Made by a program: the position numbers and the translations under genes. The notes beneath the pieces are model-generated. The model was not told the DNA's origin. It saw nothing but the letters and a program-made list of their open reading frames with translations, and ran no database searches. From Liopterus haemorrhoidalis (Eukaryota > Arthropoda > Insecta > Coleoptera > Dytiscidae): a DNA stretch of 64,000 nt. The first letter of the stretch is position 1. The number at the start of each line of letters is the position of its first letter. Positions 44,701-58,860 of the stretch are shown here, piece after piece. Location: contig OZ020623.1 of NCBI GenBank assembly GCA_963971575.1, positions 18,230,980 to 18,294,979 on the forward strand, read 5' to 3'.

Positions 44701-45993
44701 CAAGTAAAACGTGAATTTTGAAAATTCAACTATTTCGTTGCTATTTTATGTCATTAACATCATTATTCTTGGTCAGAAACCAAAATTAGTGTTATGTACT
44801 TCTAAAACATGTTGCGCTTAACCAGTTTTCAAGTAAAACGTGAATTTTAAAAATTCAACTATTTCGTTGCTATTTTATGTCATTAACATCATTATTCTTG
44901 GTCAGAAACCAAAATATGTGTTATGTACTTCTAAACCATGTTGCGCTTAACCAGTTTTAAGTAAAACTTGAATTTTGAAAATTCAACTATTTCTTTGCTA
45001 TTTTCTGTCAATAATATCATAATTCTTGGTCAGAAACCAAAATTAGTGTTATATACTTCTTAAACATGTTGCGCTTAACCAGTTTTCAAGTAAAACGTGA
45101 ATTTTGAAAATTCAACTATTTCGTTGCTATTTTCTGTCAATAACATCATAATTCTTGGTCAGAAACCAAAATTAGTGTTATGTACTTCTAAAACATGTTG
45201 CGCTTAGCCAGTTTTCAACTTAAACGTGAATTTTGAAAATTCAACTGTTTCGTTGCCATTTTCTGTCAATAATATCATAATTCTTGGTCAGAAACCAAAA
45301 TTAGTGTTATGTACTTCTAAAACATGTTGCGCTTAACCAGTTTTCAAGTAAAACGTGAATTTTGAAAATTCAACTATTTCGTTGCTATTTTCTGTCAATA
45401 ACATCATAATTCTTGGTCAGAAACCAAAATTAGTGTTATGTACTTCTAAAACATGTTGCGCTTAACCAGTTTTCAAGTAAAACGTGAATTTTGAAAATTC
45501 AACTATTTCGTTGCTATTTTCTGTCAATAATATCATAATTCTTGGTCAGAAACCAAAATTAGTGTTATGTACTTCTTAAACATGTTGCGCTTAACCAGTT
45601 TTCAAGTAAAACGTGAATTTCGAAAATTCAACTATTTCGTTGCTATTTTATGTCATTAACATCATTATTCTTGGTCAGAAACCAAAATTAGGGTTATGTA
45701 CTTCTAAAACATGTTGCGCTTAACCAGTTTTCAAGTAAAACGTGAATTTGAAAAATTCAACTATTTCGTTGCTATTTTATGTCATTAACATCATTATTCT
45801 TGGTCAGAAACCAAAATTAGTGTTATGTACTTCTAAAACATGTTGCGCTTAACAAGTATTCAGGTAAAACGTGAATTTTGAAAATTCAACTGTTTCGTTG
45901 CTATTTTCTGTCAATTATATCATAATTCTTGGTCAGAAACCCAAATTAGTGTTATGTACTTCTTAAACATGTTGCGCTTAGCCAGTTTTCAAG
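37430..45993. repeat. 4385-bp higher-order repeat, two adjacent copies
   Basis: Markers repeat at +4385: ATAACCTCAT at 37,531 and 41,916; the one-base-longer AATTTTAAAAAATTC at 39,941 and 44,326; GTTTTCAACTTAAACG at 40,826 and 45,211. Copy 1 departs from copy 2 after about 41,608. The unit overlaps the second copy of the 2450-bp repeat, so it is a later, larger exchange. Confidence 0.88.
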
Positions 45994-48900
45994 TTAAACG
46001 TGAATTTTGAAAATTCAACTATTTCGTTGCTATTTTCTGTCAATAATATCATAATTCTTGGTCAGAAACCAAAATTAGTGTTATGTACTTCTAAAACATG
46101 TTGCGCTTAACAAGTTTTCATGTGAAACGTGTATTTTGAAAATTCAAATATTTCGTTGCTATTTTCTGTCAATTACATTATTTCTTCGTCAGAAACCAAA
46201 ATAAGTGTTATGTACTTCTAAAACATGTTGCGCTTAACAAGTATTCAGGTAAAACGTGAATGTTGAAAATTCAACTATTTCGTTGCTATTTTATTTCATT
46301 AACATCATTATTCTTGGTCAGAAACCAAAATAAGTGTTACGTTCTTCTAAAACATGTTGCGCTTAGCCAGTTTTCAAGTAAAACGTGAATTTGAAAAATT
46401 CAACTATTTCGTTGCTATTTTATGTCATTAACATCATTATTCTTGGTCAGAAACCAAAATTAGTGTTATGTACTTCTAAAACATGTTGCGCTTAACAAGT
46501 ATTCAGGTAAAACGTGAATTTTGAAAATTCAACTGTTTCGTTGCTATTTTCTGTCAATTATATCATAATTCTTGGTCAGAAATCAAAATTAGTGTTATGT
46601 ACTTCTTAAACATGTTGCGCTTAGCCAGTTTTCAAGTTAAACGTGAATTTTGAAAATTCAACTATTTCGTTGCTATTTTCTGTCAATAATATCATAATTC
46701 TTGGTCAGAAACCAAAATTAGTGTTATGTACTTCTAGAACATGTTGCGCTTAACCAGTTTTCAAGTAAAACGTGAATTTTGAAAATTCAACTATTTCGTT
46801 GCTATTTTCTGTCAATAACATCATAATTCTTGGTCAGAAACCAAAATTAGTGTTATGTACTTCTAAAACATGTTGCGCTTAACCAGTTTTCAAGTAAAAC
46901 GTGAATTTGGAAAATTCAACTATTTCGTTGCTATTTTCTGTCAATGACATCATAATTCTTGGTCAGAAACCAAAATTAGTGTTATGTACTTCTAAAACAT
47001 GTTGCGCTTAGCCAGTTTTCAAGTAAAACGTGAATTTTGAAAATTCAACTATTTCGTTGCTATTTTATGTCATTAACATCATTATTCTTGGTCAGAAACC
47101 AAAATTAGTGTTACGTACTTCTAAAACATAATGCGCTTAACAAGTTTTCAGGTAAAACGTGAATTTGGAAAATTCAACTATTTCGTTGCTATTTTATGTC
47201 ATTAACATCATTATTCTTGGTCAGTAACCAAAGTTAGTGTTATGTTCTTCTAAAACATGTTGCGCTTAACAAGTATTCAGGTAAAACGTGAATTTGGAAA
47301 ATTCAACTATTTCGTTGCTATTTTATGTCATTAACATCATAATTCTTGGTCAGAAACCAAAATTAGTGTTATGTACTTCTAAAACATGTTGCGCTTAACA
47401 AGTATTCAGGTAAAACGTGAACTTGGAAAATTCAACTATTTCGTTGCAATTTTCTGTCAATAACATTATAATTCTTGGTTAGAAACCAAAATTAGTGTTA
47501 TGTACTTCTAAAACATGTTGCGCTTAACCAGTTTTCAAGTAAAACGTAAATTTTGAAAATTCAACTATTTCGATGCTATTTTCTGTCAATGACATCATAA
47601 TTCTTGGTCAGAAACCAAAATTAATGTTATGTACTTCTAAAACATGTTGCGCTTAGCCAGTTTTCAAGTAAAACGTGAATTTGGAAAATTCAACTATTTC
47701 GTTGCTATTTTATGTCATTAACATCATTATTCTTGGTCAGAAACCAAAATTAGTGTTATGTACTTCTAAAACATGTTGGGCTTAACCAGTTTTCAAGTAA
47801 AACGTGAACTTGAAAAATTCAACTATTTCGTTGCTATTTTATGTCATTAACATCATTATTCTTGGTCAGAAACCAAAATTAGTGTTACGTACTTCTAAAA
47901 CATAATGCGCTTAACAAGTTTTCAGGTAAAACGTGAATTTGGAAAATTCAACTATTTCGTTGCTATTTTATGTCATTAACATCATAATTCTTGGTCAGAA
48001 ACCAAAATTAGTGTTATGTACTTCTAAAACATGTTGCGCTTAACAAGTATTAAGGTAAAACGTGAACTTGGAAAATTCAACTATTTCGTTGCTATTTTTT
48101 GTCAATAACATCATAATTCTTGGTAAGAAACCAAAATTAGTGTTATGTACTTCTAAAACATGTTGCGCTTAACCAGTTTTCAAGTAAAACGTGAATTTGG
48201 AAAATTCAACTATTTCGTTGCTATTTTATGTCATTAACATCATTAATCTTGGTCAGAAACCAAAATTAGTGTTATGTACTTCTAAAACATGTTGCGCTTA
48301 ACAAGTATTCAGGTAAAACGTGAATTTTGAAAATTCAACTGTTTCGTTGCTATTTTCTGTCAATTATATCATAATTCTTGGTCCGAAACCAAAATTAGTT
48401 TTATGTACTTCTAAAACATGTTGCGCTTAGCCAGTTTTCAAGTTAAACGTGAATTTTGAAAATTCAACTATTTCGTTGCTATTTTCTGTCAATAATATCA
48501 TAATTCTTGGTCAGAAACCAAAATTAGTGTTATGTACTTCTAAAACATGTTGCGCTTAACCAGTTTTCAAGTAAAACGTGAATTTTGAAAATTCAACTAT
48601 TTCGTTGCTATTTTCTGTCAATAACCTCATAATTCTTGGTCAGAAACCAAAATTAGTGTTGTGTACTTCTAAAACATAATGCGCTTAACAAGTATTCAGG
48701 TAAAACGTGAATGTTGAAAATTCAACTATTTCGTTGCTATTTTATTTCATTAACATCATTATTCTTGGTCAGAAACCAAAATAAGTGTTACGTTCTTCTA
48801 AAACATGTTGCGCTTAGCCAGTTTTCAAGTTAAACGTGAATTTTGAAAATTCAACTATTTCGTTGCTATTTTCTGTCAATAACATCATAATTCTTGGTCA

Positions 48901-49840
48901 GAAACCAAAATTAGTGTTATGTACTTCTAAAACATGTTGCGATTAACCAGTTTTCAAGTAAAACGTGAATTTGGAAAATTCAACTATTTCGTTGCTATTT
49001 TCTGTCAATGACATCATAATTCTTGGTCAGAAACCAAAATTAGTGTTATGTACTTCTAAAACATAATGCGCTTAACAAGTTTTCAGGTAAAACGTGAATT
49101 TGGAAAATTCAACTATTTCGTTGCTATTTTATGTCATTAACATCATTATTCTTGGTCAGAAACCAAAATATGTGTTATGTACTTCTAAAACATGTTGCGC
49201 TTAACCAGTTTTCAAGTAAAACGTGAATTTGGAAAATTCAACTATTTCGTTGCTATTTTATGTCATTAACATCATTATTCTTGGTCAGAAACCAAAATAT
49301 GTGTTATGTACTTCTAAACCATGTTGCGCTTAACCAGTTTTAAGTAAAACTTGAATTTTGAAAATTCAACTATTTCTTTGCTATTTTCTGTCAATAATAT
49401 CATAATTCTTGGTCAGAAACCAAAATTAGTGTTATGTACTTCTAAAACATGTTGCGCTTAACCAGTTTTCAAGTAAAACGTGAATTTGGAAAATTCAACT
49501 ATCTCGTTGCTATTTTCTTTCAATAACATCATAATTCTTGGTCAGAAACCAAAATTAGTGTTATGTACTTCTAAAACATGTTGCGCTTAACCAGTTTTCA
49601 AGTAAAACGTGAATTTTGAAAATTCAACTATTTCGTTGCTATTTTGTGTCATTAACAACATTTTTCTTGGTCAGAAACCAAAATTAGTGTTATGTACTTC
49701 TAAAACATGTCGCACTTAACAAGCTTTCAGGTAAAACGTGAATTTGGAAAATTCAACTATTTCGTTGCTATTATCTGTCAATAACATCATAATTCTTGGT
49801 CAGAAACCAAAATTAGTGTTATGTACTTCTAAAACATGTT
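45060..49840. repeat. Block copy of 31,520-36,300 (offset 13,540 bp)
   Basis: GTTTTCAACTTAAACG (31,671 and 45,211), the unusual TCAGTAACCAAAGTTAGTGT (33,681 and 47,221) and an embedded B-type monomer (32,568 and 46,108) keep the same spacing. Few private differences, for example AAGTATTAAGGT in the second copy only. Confidence 0.85.
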
Positions 49841-52800
49841 GCGCTTAACCAGTTTTCAAGTAAAACGTGAATTTGGAAAATTCAACTATTTCGTTGCTAT
49901 TTTATGTCATTAACATCATTATTCTTGGTCAGAAACCAAAATTAGTGTTATGTACTTCTAAAACATGTTGCGATTAACCAGTTTTCAAGTAAAACGTGAA
50001 TTTGAAAAATTCAACTATTTCGTTGCTATTTTATGTCATTAACATCATTATTCTTGGTCAGAAACCAAAATTAGTGTTATGTACTTCTAAAACATGTTGC
50101 GCTTAACAAGTATTCAGGTAAAACGTGAATTTTGAAAATTCAACTGTTTCGTTGCTATTTTCTGTCAATAATATCATAATTCTTGGTCAGAAACCAAAAT
50201 TAGTGTTATGTACTTCTAAAACATGTTGCGCTTAGCCAGTTTTCAAGTTAAACGTGAATTTTGAAAATTCAACTATTTCGTTGCTATTTTCTGTCAATAA
50301 TATCATAATTCTTGGTCAGAAACCAAAATTAAGGTTATGTACTTCTAAAACATGTTGCGCTTAACCAGTTTTCAAGTAAAACGTGAATTTTGAAAATTCA
50401 ACTGTTTCGTTGCTATTTTATGTCATTAACATCATTATTCTTGGTCAGAAACCAAAATATGTGTTATGTACTTCTAAACCATGTTGCGCTTAACCAGTTT
50501 TCAAGTAAAACTTGAATTTTGAAAATTCAACTATTTCTTTGCTATTTTCTGTCAATAATATCATAATTCTTGGTCAGAAACCAAAATTAGTGTTATGTAC
50601 TTCTAAAACATGTTGCGCTTAACCAGTTTTCAAGTAAAACGTGAATTTGGAAAATTCAACTATTTCGTTGCTATTTTCTTTCAATAACATCATAATTCTT
50701 GGTCAGAAACCAAAATTAGTGTTATGTACTTCTAAAACATGTTGCGCTTAACCAGTTTTCAAGTAAAACGTGAATTTTGAAAATTCAACTATTTCGTTGC
50801 TATTTTGTGTCATTAACAACATTTTTCTTGGTCAGAAACCAAAATTAGTGTTATGTACTTCTAAAACATGTCGCACTTAACAAGCTTTCAGGTAAAACGT
50901 GAATTTGAAAAATTAAACTATTTCGTTGCTATTTTATGTCATTAACATCATTACTCTTGGTCAGAAACCAAAATATGTGTTATGTACTTCTAAACCATGT
51001 TGCGCTTAACCAGTTTTCAAGTAAAACGTGAATTTTAAAAAATTCAACTATTTCGTTGCTATTTTATGTCATTAACATCATTATTCTTGGTCAGAAACCA
51101 AAATATGTGTTATGTACTTCTAAACCATGTTGCGCTTAACCAGTTTTCAAGTAAAACTTGAATTTTGAAAATTCAACTATTTCTTTGCTATTTTCTGTCA
51201 ATAATATCATAATTCTTGGTTAGAAACCAAAATTAGTGTTATGTACTTCTAAAACATGTTGCGCTTAACCAGTTTTCAAGTAAAACGTGAATTTGGAAAA
51301 TTCAACTATTTCGTTGCTATTTTCTGTCAATAACATCATAATTCTTGGTCAGAAACCAAAATTAGTGTTATGTACTTCTAAAACATGTTGCGCTTAACCA
51401 GTTTTCAAGTAAAACGTGAATTTTGAAAATTCAACTATTTCGTTGCTATTTTATGTCATTAACATCATTATTCTTGGTCAGAAACCAAAATTAGTGTTAT
51501 GTACTTCTAAAACATGTTGCGCTTAACCAGTTTTCAAGTAAAACGTGAATTTTAAAAATTCAACTATTTCGTTGCTATTTTATGTCATTAACATCATTAT
51601 TCTTGGTCAGAAACCAAAATATGTGTTATGTACTTCTAAACCATGTTGCGCTTAACCAGTTTTAAGTAAAACTTGAATTTTGAAAATTCAACTATTTCTT
51701 TGCTATTTTCTGTCAATAATATCATAATTCTTGGTCAGAAACCAAAATTAGTGTTATATACTTCTTAAACATGTTGCGCTTAACCAGTTTTCAAGCAAAA
51801 CGTGAATTTGGAAAATTCAACTATTTCGTTGCTATTTTCTTTCAATAACATCATAATTCTTGGTCAGAAACCAAAATTAGTGTTATGTACTTCTAAAACA
51901 TGTTGCGCTTAACCAGTTTTAAGTAAAACTTGAATTTTGAAAATTCAACTATTTCGTTGCTATTTTGTGTCATTAACAACATTTTTCTTGGTCAGAAACC
52001 AAAATTAGTGTTATGTACTTCTAAAACATGTCGCACTTAACAAGCTTTCAGGTAAAACGTGAATTTGGAAAATTCAACTATTTCGTTGCTATTTTATGTC
52101 ATTAACATCATTATTCTTGGTCAGAAACCAAAATTAGTGTTATGTACTTCTAAAACATGTTGCGCTTAACCAGTTTTCAAGTAAAACGTGAATTTTGAAA
52201 ATTCAACTATTTCGTTGCTATTTTCTGTCAATAACATCATAATTCTTGGTCAGAAACCAAAATTAGTGTTATGTACTTCTAAAACATGTTGCGCTTAGCC
52301 AGTTTTCAAGTTAAACGTGAATTTTGAAAATTCAACTATTTCGTTGCTATTTTCTGTCAATAATATCATAATTCTTGGTCAGAAACCAAAATTAAGGTTA
52401 TGTACTTCTAAAACATGTTGCGCTTAACCAGTTTTCAAGTAAAACGTGAATTTTGAAAATTCAACTATTTCGTTGCTATTTTCTGTCAATAATATCATAA
52501 TTCTTGGTCAGAAACCAAAATTAGGGTTATGTACTTCTAAAACATGTTGCGCTTAACCAGTTTTCAAGTAAAACGTGAATTTTGAAAATTCAACTATTTC
52601 GTTGCTATTTTCTGTCAATAACATCATAATTCTTGGTCAGAAACCAAAATTAGTGTTATGTACTTCTAAAACATGTTGCGCTTAACCAGTTTTCAAGTAA
52701 AACGTGAATTTGAAAAATTCAACTATTTCGTTGCTATTTTATGTCATTAACATCATAATTCTTGGTCAGAAACCAAAATTAGTGTTATGTACTTCTAAAA

Positions 52801-55639
52801 CATGTTGCGCTTAACCAGTTTTCAAGTAAAACGTGAATTTGGAAAATTCAACTATTTCGTTGCTATTTTATGTCATTAACATCATTATTCTTGGTCAGAA
52901 ACCAAAATTAGTGTGTTGTACTTCTAAAACATGTTGCGCTTAACCAGTTTTCAAGTAAAACGTGAATTTGAAAAATTCAACTATTTCGTTGCTATTTTAT
53001 GTCATTAACATCATTATTCTTGGTCAGAAACCAAATATAGTGTTATGTACTTCTAAAACATGTTGCGTTTAACAAGTATTCAGGTAAAACGTGAATTTTG
53101 AAAATTCAACTGTTTCGTTGCTATTTTCTGTCAATAATATCATAATTCTTGGTCAGAAACCAAAATTAGTGTTATGTACTTCTAAAACATGTTGCGCTTA
53201 GCCAGTCTTCAAGTTAAATGTGAATTTTGAAAATTCAACTATTTCGTTGCTATTTTCTGTCAATAATATCATAATTCTTGGTCAGAAACCAAAATTAGGG
53301 TTATGTACTTCTAAAACATGTTGCGCTTAACCAGTTTTCAAGTAAAACGTGAATTTGGAAAATTCAACTATTTCGTTGCTATTTTATGTCATTAACATCA
53401 TTATTCTTGGTCAGAAACCAAAATTAGTGTTATGTACTTCTAAAACATGTCGCACTTAACAAGTTTTCAGGTAAAACGTGAATTTGGAAAATTCAACTAT
53501 TTCGTTGCTATTTTCTGTCAATAACATCATAATTCTTGGTCAGAAACCAAAATTAGTGTTATGTACTTCTAAAACATGTTGCGCTTAGCCAGTTTTCAAG
53601 TTAAACGGGAATTTTGAAAATGCAACTATTTCGTTGCTATTTTGTGTCATTAACATCATTAATCTTGGTCAGAAACCAAAATATGTGTTATGTGCTTCTA
53701 AACCATGTTGCGCTTAACCAGTTTTCAAGTAAAACTTGAATTTTGAAAATTCAACTTTTTCTTTGCTATTTTCTGTCAATAACATAATTCTTGGTCAGAA
53801 ACCAAAATTAGTGTCATGTATTTCTTAAACATGTTGCGCTTAACCAGTTTTCAAGTAAAACCTGAATTTGGAAAATTCAACTATTTCGTTGCTATTTTCT
53901 GTCAATAACATCATAATTCTTGGTCAGGAACCAAAATTAGTGTTATGTACTTCTAAAACCTGTTGCGCTTAACCAGTTTTCAAGTAAAACTTGAATTTTG
54001 AAAATTCATCTATTGCGTTGCTATTTTGTGTCATTAACATCATTAATCTTGGTCAGAAACCCAAATATGTGTTATGTACTTCTAAACCATGTTGCGCTTA
54101 ACCAGTTTTCAAGTAAAACTTGAATTTTGAAAATTCAACTTTTTCTTTGCTATTTTCTGTCAATAATATCATAATTCTTGGTCAGAAACCAAAACTAGTG
54201 TTATGTACTTCTAAAACATGTTGCGCTTAACCAGTTTTCAAGTAAAACGTGAAATTGGAAAATTCAACTATTTCGTTGCTATTTTATGTCATTAACATCA
54301 TTATTCTTGGTCAGAAACCAAAATTAGTGTTACGTACTTCTAAAACATAATGCGCTTAACAAGTTTTCAGGTAAAACGTGAATTTGGAAAATTCAACTAT
54401 TTCGTTGATATTTTATGTCAGTAACATCATTATTCTTCGTCAGAAACCAAAATTAGTGTTATGTACTTCTAAAACATGTTACGCTTAACAAGTATTCAGG
54501 TAAAACGTGAATTTGGAAAATTCACGTATTTCGTTGCTATCTTGTGTCATTAACATCATTATTCTTGGTCAGAAACCAAAATTGGTGTTATGTACTTCTA
54601 AAACATGTTGCGCTTAACCAGTTTTCAAGTAAAACGTGAATTTGAAAAATTCAACTATTTCGTTGCTATTTTATGTCATTAACATCATTATTCTTGGTCA
54701 GAAACCAAAATTAGTGTTATGTACTTCTAAAACATGTTGCGCTTAACAAGTATTCAGGTAAAACGTGAATTTTGAAAATTCAACTGTTTCGTTGCTATTT
54801 TCTGTCAATAATATCATAATTCTTGGTCAGAAACCAAAATTAGTGTTATGTACTTCTAAAACATGTTGCACTTAACCAGTTTTCAAGTAAAACGTGAATT
54901 TTGAAAATTCAACTATTTCGTTGCTATTTTATGTCAGTAAAATCATTATTCTTCGTCAGAAACCAAAATAAGTGTTATGTACTTCTAAACCACGTTGCGC
55001 TTAACAAGTTTTCAAGTAAAACGTGAATTTTGAAAATTCAACTATTTCGTTGCTATTTTATGTCGGTAAAATCATTATTCTTCGTCAGAAACCAGAATAA
55101 CTGTTATGTACTTCTATAACACGTTGCGCTTAACAAGTTTTCAAGTAAAACGTGAATTTTGAAAATTCAACTATTTCGTTGCTATTTTATGTCAGTAACA
55201 TCATTATTCTTCGTCAGAAACCAAAATAAGTGTTATGTACTTCTAAAACACGTTGCGCTTAACAAGTTTTTATGTTAAACTTGTATTTTGAAAATTCCAC
55301 TATTTCGTTGATATTTTATGTCAGTAACATCATTATTCTTCGTCAGAAACCAAAATAAGTGTTATGTACTTCTAAAACACGTTGCGCTAAACAAGTTTTC
55401 AAGTAAAACGTGAATTTTGAAAATTCAACTATTTCGTTGCTATTTTATGTCAGTAACATCATTATTCTTCGTCAAAAACCAAAATAACTGTTATGTACTT
55501 CTAAAACACCTTGCGCTTAACAAGTTTCAAGTAAAACTTGTATTTTGAAAATTCAACTATTTCGTTGATATTTTATGTCAGTAACATCATTATTCTTCGT
55601 CAGAAACCAAAATAACTGTTATGTACTTCTAAAACACGT

Positions 55640-57185
55640 TGCGCTTAACAAGTTTTCAAGTCAAACGTGAATTTTGAAAATTCAACTATTTCGTTGCTAT
55701 TTTATGTCGGTAAAATCATTATTCTTCGTCAGAAACCAAAATAACTGTTATGTACTTCTTAAACACGTTGCGCTTAACAAGTTTTGAAGTAAAACGTGAA
55801 TTTTGAAAATTCAACTATTTCGTTGCTATTTTATGTCAGTAACATCATTATTTTTCGTCAAAAACCAAAATAACTGTTATGTACTTCTAAAACACGTTGC
55901 GCTTAACAAGTTTTCAAGTAAAACGTGAATTTTGAAAATTCAACTATTTCGTTGCTATTTTATGTCGGTAAAATCATTATTCTTCGTCAGAAACCAAAAT
56001 AACTGTTATGTACTTCTAAAACACGTTGCGCTTAACAAGTTTACAAGTAAAACGTGAATTTTGAAAATTCAACTATTTCGTTGCTATTTTATTTCGGTAA
56101 AATCATTATTCTTCGTCAGAAACCAAAATAACTGTTATTTACTTCTAAAACACGTTGCGCTTAACAAGTTTTCAAGTAAAACGTGAATTTTGAAAATTCA
56201 ACTATTTCGTTGCTATTTCATGTCAGTAACATCATTATTTTTCGTCAATAACCAAAATAACTGTTATGTACTTCTAAAACACGTTGCGCTTAAGAAGTTT
56301 CATGTAAAACTTGTATTTTGAAAATTCAACAATTTCGTTGATATTTTATGTCAGTTACAGCATTATTCTTCGTCAGAAACCAAAATAAGTGTTATGTACT
56401 TCTAAAACACGTTGCGCTTAACAAGTTTTCAAGTCAAACGTGAATTTTGAAAATTCAACTATTTCGTTGCTATTTTATGTCGGTAAAATCATTATTCTTC
56501 GTCAGAAACCAAAATAACTGTTATGTACTTCTTAAACACGTTGCGCTTAACAAGTTTTGAAGTAAAACGTGAATTTTGAAAATTCAACTATTTCGTTGCT
56601 ATTTTATGTCAGTAACATCATTATTTTTCGTCAAAAACCAAAATAACTGTTATGTACTTCTAAAACACGTTGCGCTTAACAAGTTTTCAAGTAAAACGTG
56701 AATTTTGAAAATTCAACTATTTCGTTGCTATTTTATGTCGGTAAAATCATTATTCTTCGTCAGAAACCAAAATAACTGTTATGTACTTCTAAAACACGTT
56801 GCGCTTAACAAGTTTACAAGTAAAACGTGAATTTTGAAAATTCAACTATTTCGTTGCTATTTTATTTCGGTAAAATCATTATTCTTCGTCAGAAACCAAA
56901 ATAACTGTTATTTACTTCTAAAACACGTTGCGCTTAACAAGTTTTCAAGTAAAACGTGAATTTTGAAAATTCAACTATTTCGTTGCTATTTCATGTCAGT
57001 AACATCATTATTTTTCGTCAAAAACCAAAATAACTGTTATGTACTTCTAAAACACGTTGCGCTTAAGAAGTTTCATGTAAAACTTGTATTTTGAAAATTC
57101 AACTATTTCGTTGATATTTTATGTCAGTTACAGCATTATTCTTCGTCAGAAACCAAAATAAGTGTTATGTACTTCTAAAACACGT
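55640..57185. repeat. 773-bp (6-mer) higher-order repeat, two copies
   Basis: Marker variants repeat at +773: AAGTCAAACGTG (55,661 and 56,434 for the T of TCAAACG) and GCTTAAGAAGTTTCATG (56,288 and 57,061). The first marker recurs again at +2319 (57,980), pointing to an 18-mer superimposed on the 6-mer. Confidence 0.82.
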
Positions 57186-58860
57186 TGCGCTTAACAAGTT
57201 TTCAAGTAAAACGTGAATTTTGAAAATTCAACTATATCGTTGCTATTTTATGTCAGTAAAATCATTATTCTTCGTCAGAAACCAAAATAAGTGTTATGTT
57301 TTTCTAAACCACGTTGCGCTTAACAAGTTTTCAAGAAAAACGTGAATTTTGAAAATTCAACTATTTCGTTGCTATTTTATGTCGGTAAAATCTATATTCT
57401 TCGTCAGAAACCAAAATAACTGTTATGTACTTCTAAAACACGTAGCGCTTAACAAGTTTTCAAGTAAAACGTGAATTTTGAAAATTCAACTATTTCGTTG
57501 CTATTTTATGTCAGTAACATCATTATTCTTCGTCAGAAACCAAAATAAGTGTTATGTACTTCTAAAACACGTTGCGCTTAACAAGTTTTTATGTTAAACT
57601 TGTATTTTGAAAATTCCACTATTTCGTTGATATTTTATGTCAGTAACATCATTATTCTTCGTCAGAAACCAAAATAAGTGTTATGTACTTCTAAAACACG
57701 TTGCGCTAAACAAGTTTTCAAGTAAAACGTGAATTTTGAAAATTCAACTATTTCGTTGCTATGTTATGTCAGTAACATCATTATTCTTCGTCAAAAACCA
57801 AAATAACTGTTATGTACTTCTAAAACACCTTGCGCTTAACAAGTTTCAAGTAAAACTTGTATTTTGAAAATTCAACTATTTCGTTGATATTTTATGTCAG
57901 TAACATCATTATTCTTCGTCAGAAACCAAAATAACTGTTATGTACTTCTAAAACACGTTGCGCTTAACAAGTTTTCAAGTCAAACGTGAATTTTGAAAAT
58001 TCAACTATTTCGTTGCTATTTTATGTCGGTAAAATCATTATTCTTCGTCAGAAACCAAAATAACTGTTATGTACTTCTTAAACAAGTTGCGCTTAACAAG
58101 TTTTCAAGTAAAACGTGAATTTTGAAAATTCAACTATTTCGTTGCTATTTTATGTCAGTAACATCATTATTCTTCGTCAGAAACCAAAATAACTGTTATG
58201 TACTTCTAAAACACGTTGCGTTTAACCAGTTTTCAAGTAAAACGTGAATTTTGAAGATTCAACTATTTCGTTGCTATTTTATGTCAGTAAAATCATTATT
58301 CTTCGTCAGAAACCAAAATAATTGTTATGTACTTCTTAAACACGTTGTGCTTAACAAGTTTTCAAGTAAAACGTGAATTTTGAAAATTCAACTATTTCGT
58401 TGATATTTTATGTCAGTAACATCATTATTCTTCGTCAGAAACCAAAATAACTGTTATGTACTTCTAAAACACGTTGCGCTTAACAAGTTTTCAAGTCAAA
58501 CGTGAATTTTGAAAATTCAACTATTTCGTTGCTATTTTATGTCGGTAAAATCATTATTCTTCGTCAGAAACCAAAATAACTGTTATGTACTTCTTAAACA
58601 CGTTGCGCTTAACAAGTTTTCAAGTAAAACGTGAATTTTGAAAATTCAACTATTTCGTTGCTATTTTATTTCGTAAAATCATTATTCTTCGTCAGAAACC
58701 AAAATAACTGTTATGTACTTGTAAACCACGTTGCGCTTAACAAGTTTTCAAGTAAAACGTGAATTTTGAAAATTCAACTATTTCGTTGCTATTTTATGTC
58801 AGTAACATCATTATTTTTCGTCAAAAACCAAAATAACTGTTATGTACTTCTAAAACACGT

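Larger units (their letters stand above)
30830..54900. repeat. Satellite block C, with nested large duplications
   Basis: Diagnostic variants are TTCTTGGTCAGAAACC, CCAAAATTAGTGTTATG, CTTAACCAGTTTTCAAG and GAATTTGGAAAATTC, with alternation of TTTTATGTCATTAACATCAT and TTTTCTGTCAATAACATCAT types. This is the most homogenised part of the array: long blocks recur at offsets of 2450, 4385, about 6705 and about 13,540 bp. Confidence 0.88.
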
